Assembly: GCA_027604505.1 (NCBI GenBank)
Contig: JADIIX010000019.1
Coordinates: forward strand, 49,405 to 113,404
Length of the DNA: 64,000 bases
DNA from: Gonapodya sp. JEL0774
Lineage: Eukaryota > Monoblepharomycota > Monoblepharidomycetes > Monoblepharidales > Gonapodyaceae
Reading direction: 5' to 3'
This document shows positions 48,186 through 60,214 of the stretch, one piece after another. Under the pieces are notes generated by a model. The model was not told where the DNA came from. It was given only the letters and a program-made list of their open reading frames with translations, and searched no databases. Positions within the stretch are counted from its first letter, which is position 1; each line of letters opens with the position of its first letter. The position numbers were made by a program, and so were the translations under genes.

Positions 48186-51100
48186 TCATTGGAAGTATTC
48201 CTTCAAATCCTTCAGCGTTTCCTGCTCCTTGAATCCACCGAGTCCTTTCTCAATTCTCTCGCTCAGCGCGCCTGCCACCTCGTTAAACAGATGGAAGCAG
48301 CGCGCACACTTCTCAATCCGCTTTTCCCGGTTTAAATCTACGCCTGGTGAGTTCTGCACTGACACGTCGAGATTAGATCGCACGACGAGAGCGAAATGAC
48401 GTGCGAGTATTTTGGTGGTCTCGCAAGCGGCGTCTGCAAATCTGATCAAGCAGAGATTAACCCGCGCTAGGCATTAGAATTACTCCATCGTTGTACAACC
48501 ACACATTGAAGAGACTCACTCATCTCCAGGATCGACTAGCGCTTGGATAATAGCAGGGAGCACATTTAAGCACGAGTCTAAGGTCAGTCCCTTTGGATTG
48601 GCAACAATAGCCACTTGCAAATCCGACCAAATTGCAACGTCCGCGACACGAACTGCCGTCTCCACGGCGGGTCCGTAATTGCTAGTGTCCCACTGCTGAG
48701 CAATAAGGCGAAGAGATGCGAGACGGTTTGTAAGAGTGGCCAGCACTGAATGGTGACGGCTGCGTAACGCGTCAAGGAGGTCAGACTCGGAAGTAAAAGT
48801 TTGGGTGCGAGCGTTGGCCTCGTCAAATTCCAATGGGACCTGCTCCACTCTGCTCGAATACGGCAAGGGATCCCCTATACTTCCCTGACCCTCTTCTCCT
48901 CCAATCGTCTGTTCTTTTCGGAGCGATGCTGGTCGCTTCAGAGCATCTGACCCTGCACTCCCCGATGGCGCCATCGCCGGCTCATCTATCACACTCCGGT
49001 TCCTTGCAAGGTGTTTTGTTGATAGCGTGTTCTGGGGTCCTGTTGTAAGTGATACTGTGGGAACTCCATCATTGAACCCTCGGGCGGAACTCAATTTTGG
49101 TGCACAAGAACTAGTATCAGCAGGGGCAGAGGTTGGTGGAGCGCTGGAAATCTGGTCGTTTTCTATAGATAGGGGCGGAACTGGCTCCGCGGGCTCGAGG
49201 TCGAGGTCGTCCAAAGGGGGGGAAGCAGTATGGGTTGGATGTGCCGGAAGAAGTGAATCTGGTGAATCTGGCGGTGCGCCATGAATGGTTCTATGTGAAC
49301 GCGAAGATCAGCAGTACCGTAACATTACCTGAACCACTTCTCCACTTCCCCGAGTTTGTGTTCGAATATCTTCTCCATCCATTTCCTCGACCTGAATCAG
49401 TTAACTCTTTTATTAGTGTGAAAATCACTAGAACATCACACAATCCAACAAGATGAACAGCAGCTTAGAAAACTTACGGTGCGCAGAAAGGTATCTTGTC
49501 CCATCTCCATCCAGATTGTCGGGATCATCCCCTCCTTTTGGCATCCTCAATATTGGTTCCAATGGTGACTCCGCACTCTTTCTCTCGCCAGGATCCGCAC
49601 GTAATGTGAATGATCTCGCGACAATATCCTCCTCATCACCACCATCAGCTCCGGCGGTGTAAGTGGCCGATGCAAGACCATCGATTGGCGCGACTCGCTG
49701 ATCCGCAGGTGATATGCCGAGAAGTATCAACAGTGCCAAAAATACGGACAGAAATCAACAGCACAACACCCACGCTTAAATCTACATCCCATATGGTAAC
49801 GTTATTCTGTCTGAGAGTTGCCGCCACAAGTCTGTTTTCACCGTGCACGAGCTTCAAATCCGCAACTGGAGATGCGTTCGGAAGGGAGGGCTGCGGCATG
49901 GAACCTATAGCTGAGCCACGAATAGGAGAGGAAGCAGATGAGATAGAGGCGCTAGAGGGACGGGGGGAAGGATTGGCGGTGGCTGAAGCATCCCAGGGTA
50001 TGACTACCGTGTCGAGGAGAAGCGTCGGTTCGAAGGACCATGTCTGTCGGTGAGAAAATGGTGGGATCCCAGCGATGCTGAGCCGAGCCTAAGCAAATCA
50101 GCGAGTATAACATATACCATAACACCTGCCGACGTCGCTACAACCACTCCACTTCCTTCACTCCGAAATTCCACAACACCGGGTCGCCCTTTGACAGACC
50201 CAGCTCCGATCCCTTCAAATGTGGTTAGGTCGTAACCGCGAAGCATCTTGTCCATCCCCAGCGTAGCCATCGAGAACTCCGATGGGTTGAAAGCCATAGA
50301 CGTTACGGCAGCCGTATGATCGTGGAACTTTTGGAGGAGGCGGCCGGCGGTCATATCCCAAATCTACGGTGCATCGTTTTGCCATAGAGAGTAGAGAGGA
50401 CAGTGAAACGATCGGTGACAGAAAGATGAGAGTCGCAGCTTCGGCCCTTCCACTTTCCCTCGATGTATTCTCACCTTGACCGCACCCCGATCTCCTCCGA
50501 CTGCAATCCACCGACCATCGGGGCTAATCTTAACCACTACCACATTCTCCTCCGCGTTATACGTTTGTATGCACCCTTTGCGTCTCACATCCCAAATCTT
50601 GCATGTTCCATCTCCCGATCCTGATGCGAAAAATTCCCCAAAAGGGTGGAATTCGAGAGTTGTGGTGGGCTGGGAGGGTTTGTGGCCGGTAAGCGTACGG
50701 ATGACTATTGGAAGCATTCCGATGGCAGACGGGGAGAGGGGTGCGTATGGAGGGAGGGACGAGAAAGGGGGGTCGAATGGGAACCATCCGGAAAAAGGTG
50801 TCAGGATCAGAAGGAATTGATTGGCAGTACGAGATGCAAAGAAGATACAGGAGCGCGAGGCCAGAACAATCGACAATTGGTCCGGGTTCCATCTCTGAAG
50901 CGCCCTTAAAAATAGCACGAGCACCCTCCACCAACCTTTTGAATGATCCAAATCCCATAGCTTAATCGTTCCGTTTGCGGCTCCAGCGACTGCAATCTCC
51001 TCTGGCCAGTCGAGAGTGACGGATTCGATTGGGGAGGTGTGACCCGTGAGGGACTGGGTGACGAATGGTGCGAGTTAGCGCAGTGGGTTGGGAGGGGTTT

Positions 51101-51645
51101 GAAAGGTGAGGGTGGCCATGGGAAAGAGGTATAGGATGGGTCGTCTCTCTTCGCCAGCCTTTGCTCCGCACACCCAGTTATAGGCGTCACTAAATCCAGG
51201 TGTCAGACTCCTGGCATTCCATATCAACCTCTGCTTTCTGGTTTTCCCACTGTTGCTTAAATGATCCAAGGTGACTGACTCAACTCTTTATGCCCTTCCT
51301 TACCCTGCCGCTATATCGCAGCGTGTGAAAATTGATCCCGTAAAGCGCACACTTATCATTTGATAAATCCGACAGGTGTTTGTGATCCAGCAGACCCAAA
51401 TGAATTGCCCATGAAAGGTACTGAAGCACCCAGCTGCTCGTTTCTTCCAACTACTTCAGTGCCACGGTCCTCATCAAATCTCGCATACGTACCATGATTG
51501 CCTGCGGCTTCCCTACAGCCCAAACGTTGACACGTCTGTCATCGCCCCCTGTGACCATCACCCGGCCTGACTTCCTGCCGATCGCCACGCATGTCACAGT
51601 CGATGCATGCGCGGGCAAATCATCTTCAATCGCCCATTGTTTCAT
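48186..51645 (-). CDS. KATNB1: Katanin p80 WD40-repeat subunit B1
   Basis: Regulatory and targeting subunit of the microtubule-severing enzyme katanin. The start at 51645 gives MKQWAIEDDLPAHASTVTCV; a frame-continuous upstream Met at 51774 is less likely. The WD40 propeller follows: GGDDRRVNVWAVGKPQAIM, SLTGHTSPIESVTLDWPEEI, NGTIKLWDLD, TLTGHKPSQPTTTLEFHPFG, SGSGDGTCKIWDVRRKGCIQ, HDHTAAVTSMAFNPSEFSMA and LRQNNVTIWDVDLS. A Ser/Pro/acidic linker covers about 48830-49750. The C-terminal con80 domain, which binds the p60 ATPase, has LLDALRSRHHSVLATLTNRL, RLIAQQWDTSNYGPAVETAV and, after an intron, FADAACETTKILARHF. It ends LKEYFQ-stop at 48186. The order and DVRRKGC motif match animal and Chlamydomonas (PF15) p80. 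The p60 partner is not in the window. Confidence 0.92.
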
Positions 51646-52166
51646 TTTCGTGGGTCGCAAGACAAGCCGATTGGTGGAGGAGCGGGATGGATCAGACGAC
51701 AAGAACCATACGCCAAGGAGTGAAGAGCCGAAGGAGTCGAGACAAGCCGAACTCAGCGCCAATAGCCGATGCACTCAAGGGGAACATACACAGCCGATTC
51801 GCTCGTACGTCCATGCAGAAAGCCACAACAAACAGAATCGATGGGGGTGTCTGGGCGGCTTTGATGAAGGGCCGATTGTAGTCTCAGTCTCACCTCTCCA
51901 ACGTCTGCCAAAAGAATACAAGCTGTTTAGGATGCCTTCTCATCTGTGTCATGAGTACATCACATAGTACTTCTTTAGTTATTCTTTTGTACCCCCACTC
52001 CTTTACGCCCGACCCAGATAAACGATCTTCCCTTTTCAAACACGACTGCAAGAGATTAGGTTTACCGTGTGTTGTTCCCCGTGGTTTGGTAAATTACTGT
52101 GAAAGGTGAAAATATATTACTGTGGAAGGTGCTTGGTCAAAGGTGCTCCGTCTGGCCGTGATCGTG
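51646..52166. promoter_or_regulatory. Divergent promoter region of KATNB1 and the zinc-finger gene
   Basis: A 521-bp gap between two divergent starts. The KATNB1-proximal half continues an open frame upstream of its chosen start without homology. The zinc-finger-proximal half is AT-rich and carries a short direct repeat (52093-52131). Confidence 0.4.
52093..52131. repeat. Short direct repeat upstream of the zinc-finger gene
   Basis: ATTACTGTGAAAGGTG (52093-52108) recurs as ATTACTGTGGAAGGTG (52116-52131), 15 of 16 identical with a 23-nt period, about 36 bp before the ATG at 52167. A shorter echo (AAAGGTGCTC) follows at 52139. Confidence 0.65.
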
Positions 52167-55018
52167 ATGACTGACCAACTTCGCACACTCAAGCTACCTG
52201 CCATTTGTTTGTCCACACGATCTGCAAACTCTCGAATCAAACATTCTACCCCGGCTCACATGAACAAGCCACTATCCCCAAGCTATTTGGACCCCGACGA
52301 TCCCCGCTCCCTCACACAGAGCCCGGTTTACCCGTTCGACAAGTGCAATCCGTGGAACACACATTCGAAGTCTTCCTCCGTTGCTGAAGGACAAGGACAT
52401 GTTACTGTTCCATCGTCCCATCTCCGTACAATCGGCGACCTCCGTCTTGATCTAGATTCCTTTGACTCCCCACCTGCTTCTCCGTCCACCGTCTTTGTAT
52501 CATCACCAACCAATGTACAAACACAATTTCAAGACACGTTAATGTCGTCATGGAGTGCCGCACCGGGAACTGGGTTAAAGGGTACAGATCGGCCAGCAAT
52601 AGAAACAGCAACGTCCGATGTGAATTGGCTCACGATTTCCGCCCAAACGACAGGTAGACTAGATCACTTCATTACGGACTCGGAAACTGAGAACATGCAG
52701 AGTGTGATGAGTTTGCCTGACTTACGCACCATGGTCAGGCTACAAGACTTTCCAGCAACGGGTTCGCCTGATGTGACAGGAACTCTGAGCATGTCACAAA
52801 ATACTTCTCAGCCATACAACCACGCAAATGTCCGCACCACGTCAAGCGTTTGCGTTGATCTTCGCACTCGTCCCTATCCCCCAACCTCGCACTCCCTGTC
52901 CTCTAGTATCCCCACCAGCGACTACAATTCACGTCAGGATGAAGACGGAAGCCACGATTCAGAACATTTGAGTTTCGGAATAGATCTCAATAGTACCTTG
53001 GTCCAATCTCCAGCTTCTGGTGCGCTCACTACCGCACACATCGCCGACCAAGGAACCAGTCATTCAGTCGGCACAGATGTTGGCGAGCACCGACTGATCG
53101 TGGGTTGGCCTTGGCCGTTCAGGCACCAGTCATCAACTTCTTTGATCTGACCGTTTCCACACACAAACTTTCTTCTTCTGTGCCCCAGCCCCTTTCCATG
53201 TCAACCGGCCGTCCGAGTGCCCAGTTCACCCTTGTTCCCTTGTCTGCGAACATGATTGAATCACTCAATAATTCCTTTGCCGTCTGTAAGCTTACTTACT
53301 GCCCCGTCTCACACCTCACCTCACATTGTCTTTGCCAGCGGATGTCCACAACATCATGGCTCTACCTCCTTGTGATACCTCATCCACAATCTCCCGAACA
53401 TCATCTACGGAAATCCTGGATCCAACTGCCCGACTCACCATCCGCCCTGCCAGCAACACTTTGGCACCGCGAACCCGACAGAGTCGCATGCATCGCCGGG
53501 CTGATAGCTCCGCCCGTGCAGTTGCGGTGCTAGATAACCTCGCAGCACGTCGACATTCGCGATCTCTGTCCAATATTCCCAGACCGTATTTGGGTGGCGG
53601 GGGGACATCATCGAAGACGGAGCCGGACGAACAGCTGCCACCGTGCCACTATCCCACGAAGGCGCTCATCTCGTCATTTAGCAATCCGGATTTATCGCAG
53701 TCAACAGCACTTTCTGCCGGAACTGGGCCGGGATTGGGACTGAAGATGAGAGTGGGAGCGGGATCAGGATCAGAGTCGAACATCGCAGGTACCGAGGACG
53801 ACGAAGGGTCCACGAGGACACTGCCATGCTCACATTGCAAGAAAGTGTTTATGAAGTGGGTGCGGGAACGGAGAGCTATAATATGAGTATTTGCGTTTGA
53901 TGTGATCTGACAAGCGTATATCTCTGTCCATGGCACACTTCATCAATCCTGGCTATGCGAATGTCTCCAGGGAATCCACTCTACGCGCTCATGAGGCACT
54001 TCATACAGGTGAAAAACCACACGCATGTCCTTATTGCGAAGCAAAAGTAAGTCCAAACTCTAGATTAACAGTTCAGTAGTGTGGCAGTACCGTGCTTGTA
54101 GCTCTGGAGCAGGGGTTGTCTGTCCCTATCGAGTTACCACACTGATATTGCTGGGGAGAAATCTCACATCTTCTGCGGTTACATACAGTTTGCCAGGAAG
54201 TTTGATATGACACGACATGCCAGAATTCACTCGGGGGAGATGCCTTGTGAGTGCGGCCATCTGGATGTATGCAACCCGCCAACTCAACTATGTGCGCGTG
54301 TGCCAATCTCACACTGCAGATGAATGCACATTCTGCCACAAGGTCAGTCCTCCATTGATCTTACTTTGCTCCAACGAGCTCTATTCAGCAGTTTATTTCC
54401 ATACCTTATGCAAAGAGATTCACCCGCTCCGATGGCTTAAACCGACACGTTGTTAAACAGTGTGCTGAAAACCCCGATCACTTCCGTGTCAGCCATTACC
54501 GAAATCACTCAGAAGGGTCTCGACCCTGGAACGCCACTGATCACTATAGAGCATCTCCTGCTGGCACACCATCAGGAGGGAGGATCCAATTCAACTCGGA
54601 TGAGAGTCATATTAACGCAACTGAGTCGACACAGATACTGCAGCAAGAAATGATGGCCATGAATATCCCTCAGCCAGTGGGAACTTTACAGAACTCCGTG
54701 ACAGGGTTGGACGCCCAAATGGGGAAACATTCGCCGGTTTACCTGATTTTGCAATCAAACCAGCAGCCTTTTGCACTTCCTCCACAGCGAGGTCAGAGTG
54801 ACTGGTTACAACCGGCGCAGCACCAGCAGGTCGCATATAGCATAAATGGAGGTGTTGGGGCACACAACAACACACCACAACAACAGCTGCAACAGACACG
54901 TTATGTGTATCTCTCAACATTCAGCAGTCCACCGCAACAACCATCGTCCACACCATCAACTACGATTATAGATATGGGTGTTAGGGGATTTGCAATGGGT
55001 GATGTTTCTATGGGTTAA
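52167..55018 (+). CDS. C2H2-type zinc-finger protein, probable transcription factor
   Basis: ATG at 52167 gives MTDQLRTLKLPAICLSTRS. A long Ser/Thr/Pro-rich disordered region (to about 53800) has several introns; the one before ADVHNIMALPPCDTSS avoids a stop at 53149. Three tandem zinc fingers follow, split by introns. Finger 1 is CSHCKKVFMKESTLRAHEALH, with intron at about 53857-53971. Then comes the TGEKPH linker and CPYCEAKFARKFDMTRHAR ending IHSGEMP. Finger 3 is CTFCHKRFTRSDGLNRHVVK followed by QC, so its last ligand is Cys (C2HC). The C-terminus is Gln/Asn/Pro-rich, as in activation domains, and ends GDVSMG-stop at 55016-55018. This is the common fungal layout of a tandem C2H2 regulator; the target genes are unknown. 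It is divergent from KATNB1 and convergent with the coiled-coil gene. Confidence 0.82.
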
Positions 55019-55237
55019 TAGAGTTCATCCAACTGATTATTATGTAAAGTGAGCCAACCAGTTCATAAGAAGAAAACACACAGAAAAGGCAATGAAATGT
55101 GTGGCAGAAGTGAAGCATAACAGCCGCAAAACTTTTGAACTGCATCAGTTCATCGATTAACTCCAAAATTCACTGAAATAGAAAATTCAGTGAACGAAAT
55201 CATCTGTTGAATGATACTGATATCTGGGCACGGGATC

Positions 55238-56779
55238 TTACCTCATTGAGGATTTCCATGTGTCGCGAGTCTCCCCTTTCTGACGCTCTTCTTCAAGCTC
55301 TTCCTCCAGAGCCTTAGCCCGCAAGCGCTCACTCTCAAGTTCAGACCGGACCACTAACAGTTCTTGTTCCCTCTCCTCCAATGACTTCTGTGTCTTTGCG
55401 AGTTCGCTCCGCAACTTCAGACGGGAATGGAAGAGTTCGTTGTTCTTCAAAGCCATATCCTCACGGTGCTTTTTAAGGATCTCGTTTTCTTCCTCCAGAA
55501 CTTTTCGAACAAGGGCATCTTCCTCTCTTTGTCGCCGCAGAATGTCCAGCTCCCTTCGCAAGTTCGCTACCTCATGCTTTACGTCATCAGTCCGGCTGTT
55601 AACCTCTCTCGTCACGTCTGACTCCAACTTTCGGATTCGCTCTTTTGCCTTCACTAGTTCCATTTCCACCTCTCGGAAGTAATGCAAACGGTCCATGAGG
55701 ATCCTATTCTCGTCCCGAAGTCGCAAAACCTCTGCGTAGTGCTGATCCCGTTCTAGCCTCGACACTTGCAGTTCGTTAGTTGTGATGATTTTTGAACCCT
55801 CCTCCAACGTGCTTCTGATCTGTTTGGTCAAAAAGTCAAGGCGAGAAAACGCGTTGCCTCCCAGAGCCTCAGCTTCCACCTCTGCTTTGTGCGTCACTGA
55901 TGCAACTTTGAAACTACCACCTTCAGAGTACGTTCTAGAGCGCGCATCACGTCGCCAAGGCCAGGCAACTCCTCGAGGAGTACTGCGGGCAAGTACGTCG
56001 CGATAGCTTCGAGAGAGCGGGCTTTTGATATGTATAGCTTCGATCTCTTCATCGCTGCTGACGTTAACAGAGTCGTTATCGGAGTCTCTGCTGTTAGGTG
56101 CTGCTGGATAAAGTTGAGTGTTGTGAAACAGTCCAACGGCATGTTCACAAATCAGTACCACGAATCACATACCGGAAAGAGCCTCCAAGTCAACGTCATC
56201 GAGTGTCTTCCTTATCCGATTACTAAGCTCGTCCAGTTTGCTCAGATGTTCGGCTACTCCTTCGCTATATTCCTTATACTCGTTTGAAGATTCTGCAGTG
56301 AAGCCACTATCGACTCTCCGTTCACGTTCGGCCCTCAAGACGCTTCTAGTTTCTTGGGTGCGAGGTTCTGAGCCCACTTTTGAGTTGGCGAACAAACCCG
56401 TTGGTGATTTGGGAGAGTCGGGAGCAAAGAACGAAGAACCTCGCTCTCCACCAAAAGATTTCGTCCGTGTTTTGGGTCCTTCTGTCGAGGACCGGTGCAC
56501 TCGAGGCCGCTCGAGAAGGCCACTACGGCGTTCAGGAATCTCATGTGATTGTAAAGGTGGGGAACGGGGTTGAGTGCTGACATCTGGTCTCCAGCGGGAC
56601 CGCTCAGGGTCAGCAGATGCGTGTAAAGGCGGTGGCGATGGTTTTCGACTATGGATGAGGTTTGCAGGAAGTAACCTGGATTTCGCCCGTGGGGGTGGGG
56701 ACGGGGTGCGTCCCGATTCCCGGATAGTTTCAGATGGAGTGGCAGGCCGCTGAGGGCGCACACGCATCTCGACCTGCAT
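55238..56779 (-). CDS. Coiled-coil protein, function unknown
   Basis: I do not recognise a family. Exon 1 (start 56779, MQVEMRVRPQRPATPSETIR) is a Pro/Arg/Ser-rich disordered region with TPSPPPRAKSR- and KPSPPPLH-like motifs. It ends in a first helix, HLSKLDELSNRIRKTLDDVD. After an intron at about 56104-56171 comes a Ser/Asp-rich part (SRDSDNDSVNVSSDEEIEAI), then a continuous ~190-residue heptad-rich coiled coil. This covers DFLTKQIRSTLEEGSK, RLRDENRILMDRLHYFREVE, ELVKAKERIRKLESDV and REQELLVVRSELESERLR. As drawn it ends KSSMR-stop at 55238. A GTAAGA donor sits exactly there, so a short extra exon (to about 55160) is possible. The architecture resembles centrosomal or basal-body scaffold proteins, which would fit the neighbourhood, but that is only inference. 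Confidence 0.65.
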
Positions 56780-57254
56780 CGTATGGATTCAGGTGAGAAG
56801 GAGAGGAGAGTCAAATATCGGAGGTGTAAATGCAACACTAGTGTTTTGCGAGCTCGTGGAATCTGTCGTCGTTTTGGGAGCCGCCTCAGGCCGAACACTG
56901 CGAGTTTCGGCAAACAGTTGAATAAAACCTCAAAACGAAAAACTTTAGAACGCAGTACTGTGAGAACCACACCCCGCTTCATCAATAGAGCTGGCTGCAT
57001 CGTTGTGGATGCTCCTTGCCTCCTTGGTGCTTTAACTTCTTTGTTTCTATTTTAGATGAAAGTCCCCTTCAAATAAACGTCCCCTTCTAGAAGAGAAGTC
57101 CCTTTCTGGAAGTCCCCTTCTTACATAATAGAAATAGCTACAAGTACACGGTGAGTTGTCTCCACTCACAGACTCCTCCCTTTGAAACGCGAGGACGAAG
57201 CTTATTTTCTTTGTATTATTATTTACATGGTGACAAATTGGGTTACGTACATAG
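56780..57254. other. Intergenic region with a GTCCCCTTC repeat array
   Basis: A 475-bp gap upstream of the coiled-coil gene and downstream of the small minus-strand gene. It holds a four-copy 9-nt repeat at 57062-57120 and no supported coding exon; the 56783-57055 ORF has no recognisable features. Confidence 0.4.
57062..57120. repeat. Four spaced copies of GTCCC(C/T)TTC
   Basis: Copies at 57062-57070, 57079-57087, 57098-57106 (one mismatch) and 57112-57120, with starts 17, 19 and 14 nt apart. On the minus strand the unit reads GAAGGGGAC. It lies about 280-340 bp upstream of the coiled-coil gene start. Confidence 0.7.
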
Positions 57255-57907
57255 CTAGCGACCCCTGGGAATCACAATCGAGAGCGTGTCCCCCAACGCA
57301 CCCCAGGAATTGCGATGTGTCTGGAAGACAACACACCAAACGATTAAGATCACGAGCCACAAAATAGCACCGGCTAGGGAGAGATACGAGTCTGTAACGT
57401 TCATTTCCATGTTGCCATTGTCCGAGACAGCACGTGTGTCGCAAGTCAATGGCATCGAAAGGGGGTACGAAGGGACGGTGGGCAGAAGTAGTTGGTTGAG
57501 AGGATGTGATGCTTTGCCTGGGAGGGAGATGCCCTCAACTCTCACATTTGTGGACCTCAGGGGAGAGATCGCTTCGAGCGCGCATAATTGGGTACATATA
57601 GAGGAAGTTGATGAGCCAAAGGATTGGGAGGAAGAGAAAACCACCAAAGAAGTCTGATTACAATGGTGGCCCAATACAACCAGGTGATAAAGGATAGTTG
57701 GTTTAGATGGGGGAAGGATGTGCGTGAGCCTGGACGGGAGAATCTTGGACCCACATTTCTTACAAACGCTGAGAATTTCTTCTGGTGGTCCTCGTTCAAG
57801 CTTGCCCATCTTTGCTCCAAATTAACGAGATCAAGACGTTTTGAATTTGTTGGGATGTGATTGGTGGACGCAGGCACCTGCACTATGTATTTGGATGGAA
57901 TGGTCAA
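57255..57907 (-). CDS. Small possible membrane protein, unassigned
   Basis: I do not recognise it. A start at 57907 gives MTIPSKYIVQVPASTNHIPT then KRLDLVNLEQRWASLNEDHQ, ending KKFSAF before a GTAAGA donor at about 57764. The LxNLEQRWxxLxxxxQ segment is similar in style to N-terminal parts of mitochondrial inner-membrane proteins such as fungal COX5, but this is weak. A downstream stretch in a compatible frame has one strong membrane segment (LAGAILWLVILIVWCVVF, about 57310-57365), then HRNSWGALGDTLSIVIPRGR-stop at 57255. Joining the two gives a short single-pass protein; the exact acceptor is unknown. Its start lies only 24 bp from the divergent ARP3 start, so either this start or the gene itself could be wrong. 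Confidence 0.35.
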
Positions 57908-57931
57908 CCAATCGAAGTTCGAACCACGAAG

Positions 57932-60093
57932 ATGTCAGGGGTGTATCCACCGCCCGTCGTGATCGACAATGGAACAGGGTACTCTATTCTTTTCTTGCTC
58001 ACCACGTCCATATTGCTGACTATGCACAACTCTATCGTTGCGAAACCCTTGGACCTAAAATTTCCCTCCATTCCCACCAACTTTCACCGTCATGTCGCAA
58101 CACTCGTGAATGATATCATGTGATATCAATTTGTGGGCGTCATGTGCCATCGGCGTTGCTCATTCGGGCCGTACGGACATTTGCAACCCGATACTTACAC
58201 ATTCCTCGAATCGCGATTTTGCCGAAAATCGCTCAGCTACACGAAAATGGGCTTCGCCGGCAACAATGACCCTCAATACATTATACCGACCGCGATTGCT
58301 GCAAAGGCTACCCAGAATGTCCCCACCAAACGTGGTATCGACGACCTCGATTTCTTCATAGGTGATGATGCATTCGCCAACGCAAAAACGTACGACCTCC
58401 AGTACCCCGTGAAACATGGTCAGGTTGAGAACTGGGACCTTATGGAGAAGTTCCATCAGGCCTGCATCTTCGAATACATGAGATGCGAACCAGAGGATCA
58501 CTACTTCCTCATGGTGAGTTCTTACGCTGAAGCGATTATCTTTGGCGAGTGCTATTCAGGAAATCGAACAACTTATAAATATGCTTGGAGGTATGGAACT
58601 GCGATTTCAAGTGGTGGATTCCACCCGTGACCGGAATCCTCAGTACAAACGGAACCTCCGAAACAAAGTTCGCGAATCGGATTTCGTGACTCTGTTGTGC
58701 TTTCAGAAAGTTAATTAAGTGGTTCTGCTAATCGCTGGTGCTGATTCCTCTGATACCTCCTTTACGTACACAGACGGAACCGCCCTTGAACGCCCCTGAG
58801 AACCGGGAGTCTACAGCTGAGATTATGTTCGAGTCCTTTGGTATCAAAGGCTTGTACATCGCTGTTCAGGCTGTGCTCGCCCTGGCCGCCTCCTGGGCTG
58901 ACAAGGGTGTCAAAGAGCAGACACTTACAGGAACTGTAATTGATGCCGGCGACGGTGTTACGCATGTCATTCCCGTGGTGAGTCGAACCATCACATTTCA
59001 TAATAGTCACTGTATGTGACGCCTGCGTTACTCAAACGTCTCAGGCTGAGGGGTTCGTCGTTGGCTCCGCTATAAAGCATATACCTATTGCTGGTCGCGA
59101 CATTACTCAGTTCATTCAACAGCTTCTACGTGACCGTGAGCCAGGAATCCCGCCTGAGCAAGCCTTGGAGACCGCCAAGGCCATAAAGGAAACTCACTCG
59201 TATGTGTGTCCCGATATTGTAAAGGAGTTTAAGCGGTACGAGACGGAGGCGGATAGGTTCATCAAACAGTACGAAGGGAAGCACAGTGTAACGGGAAAGG
59301 TACGATGGCTTTCGGATACTCCTCCTTTTCTTTAAATGGGATTGACGCACCGTTTCATTTATGGTCATTCACTTTTACATCGTCTACGCATAGCCCTTTA
59401 CTGTTGACGTGGGCTACGAACGCTTCTTGGGTCCAGAAATCTTCTTCAATCCCGAAATCTACTCTTCAGACTTTCTAACCCCGCTGCCGGAAGTTGTGGA
59501 CACAGTTATCCAGAATTGTCCGATAGATACAAGGAGAGGGCTCTACAAGGTGGGATGTTAGAATTATTTAATTGCCTGCTTATTCAACGACTTAACTTCT
59601 GAACCCAACCCTCCGAACACTACCAATCGTTTCGCCCGTTGATTCAGAACATCGTACTCTCCGGTGGCTCGACTATGTTTAAGGACTTTGGTCGCCGCCT
59701 CCAGCGTGACATCAAGAAGTCTGTCGACTTGAGGACCAAGGCCGCCGAGGAAATTGCCGCCCGGAAGCTAGGCGGTGCTCAAATTCGGGCTGTGGAGGTG
59801 GACGTGAACGTGGTGAGTCACAAGAAGCAAAGGAACGCAGTGTGGTTTGGGGGTAGCTTGTTGGCGAGCACGGTGAGTTGGAGCGCTTTGTTTTTTGAGG
59901 ACTGTGTTTCACACCAGATATACTTAGGGCGACTTCCCCTCCTACTGCCACTCGAAGAGGGACTACGAGGAATATGGTCCGTGTGGGTATCATTCTTGTT
60001 GCCTGTTTTATTCTCAACGGGGCAATTTGGGCTGACACAACCACATATCCAGCCATTGCCCGATACAACCGCGTTTTCGGCTCAATCTTGTAG
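57932..60093 (+). CDS. ARP3: Actin-related protein 3 (ARP3)
   Basis: Subunit of the Arp2/3 complex that nucleates branched actin. ATG at 57932 gives [16 protein letters not shown], the first phosphate loop, spliced across a ~265-nt intron to [19 protein letters not shown]. Then come [30 protein letters not shown] and [15 protein letters not shown]. After the next intron: [50 protein letters not shown] (second phosphate loop), [20 protein letters not shown] and [15 protein letters not shown]. Further on are [19 protein letters not shown] and [20 protein letters not shown]. The last exons hold [20 protein letters not shown] and [20 protein letters not shown], with stop TAG at 60091-60093. All hallmark ARP3 segments are present. 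AATAAA at 60107 is a likely polyadenylation signal. Active Arp2/3-driven motility would fit amoeboid zoospores or endocytic patches. Confidence 0.95.
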
Positions 60094-60214
60094 ACTGCCG
60101 AAAGATAATAAATACATATACCAGTTGTGAAACAATTACTTTTTTGGTGATCGTGGCACCATTCAGATCCAACTTTTGGAACTTTGTCACCTTTCGCGTC
60201 ACACCATTCCGGCA

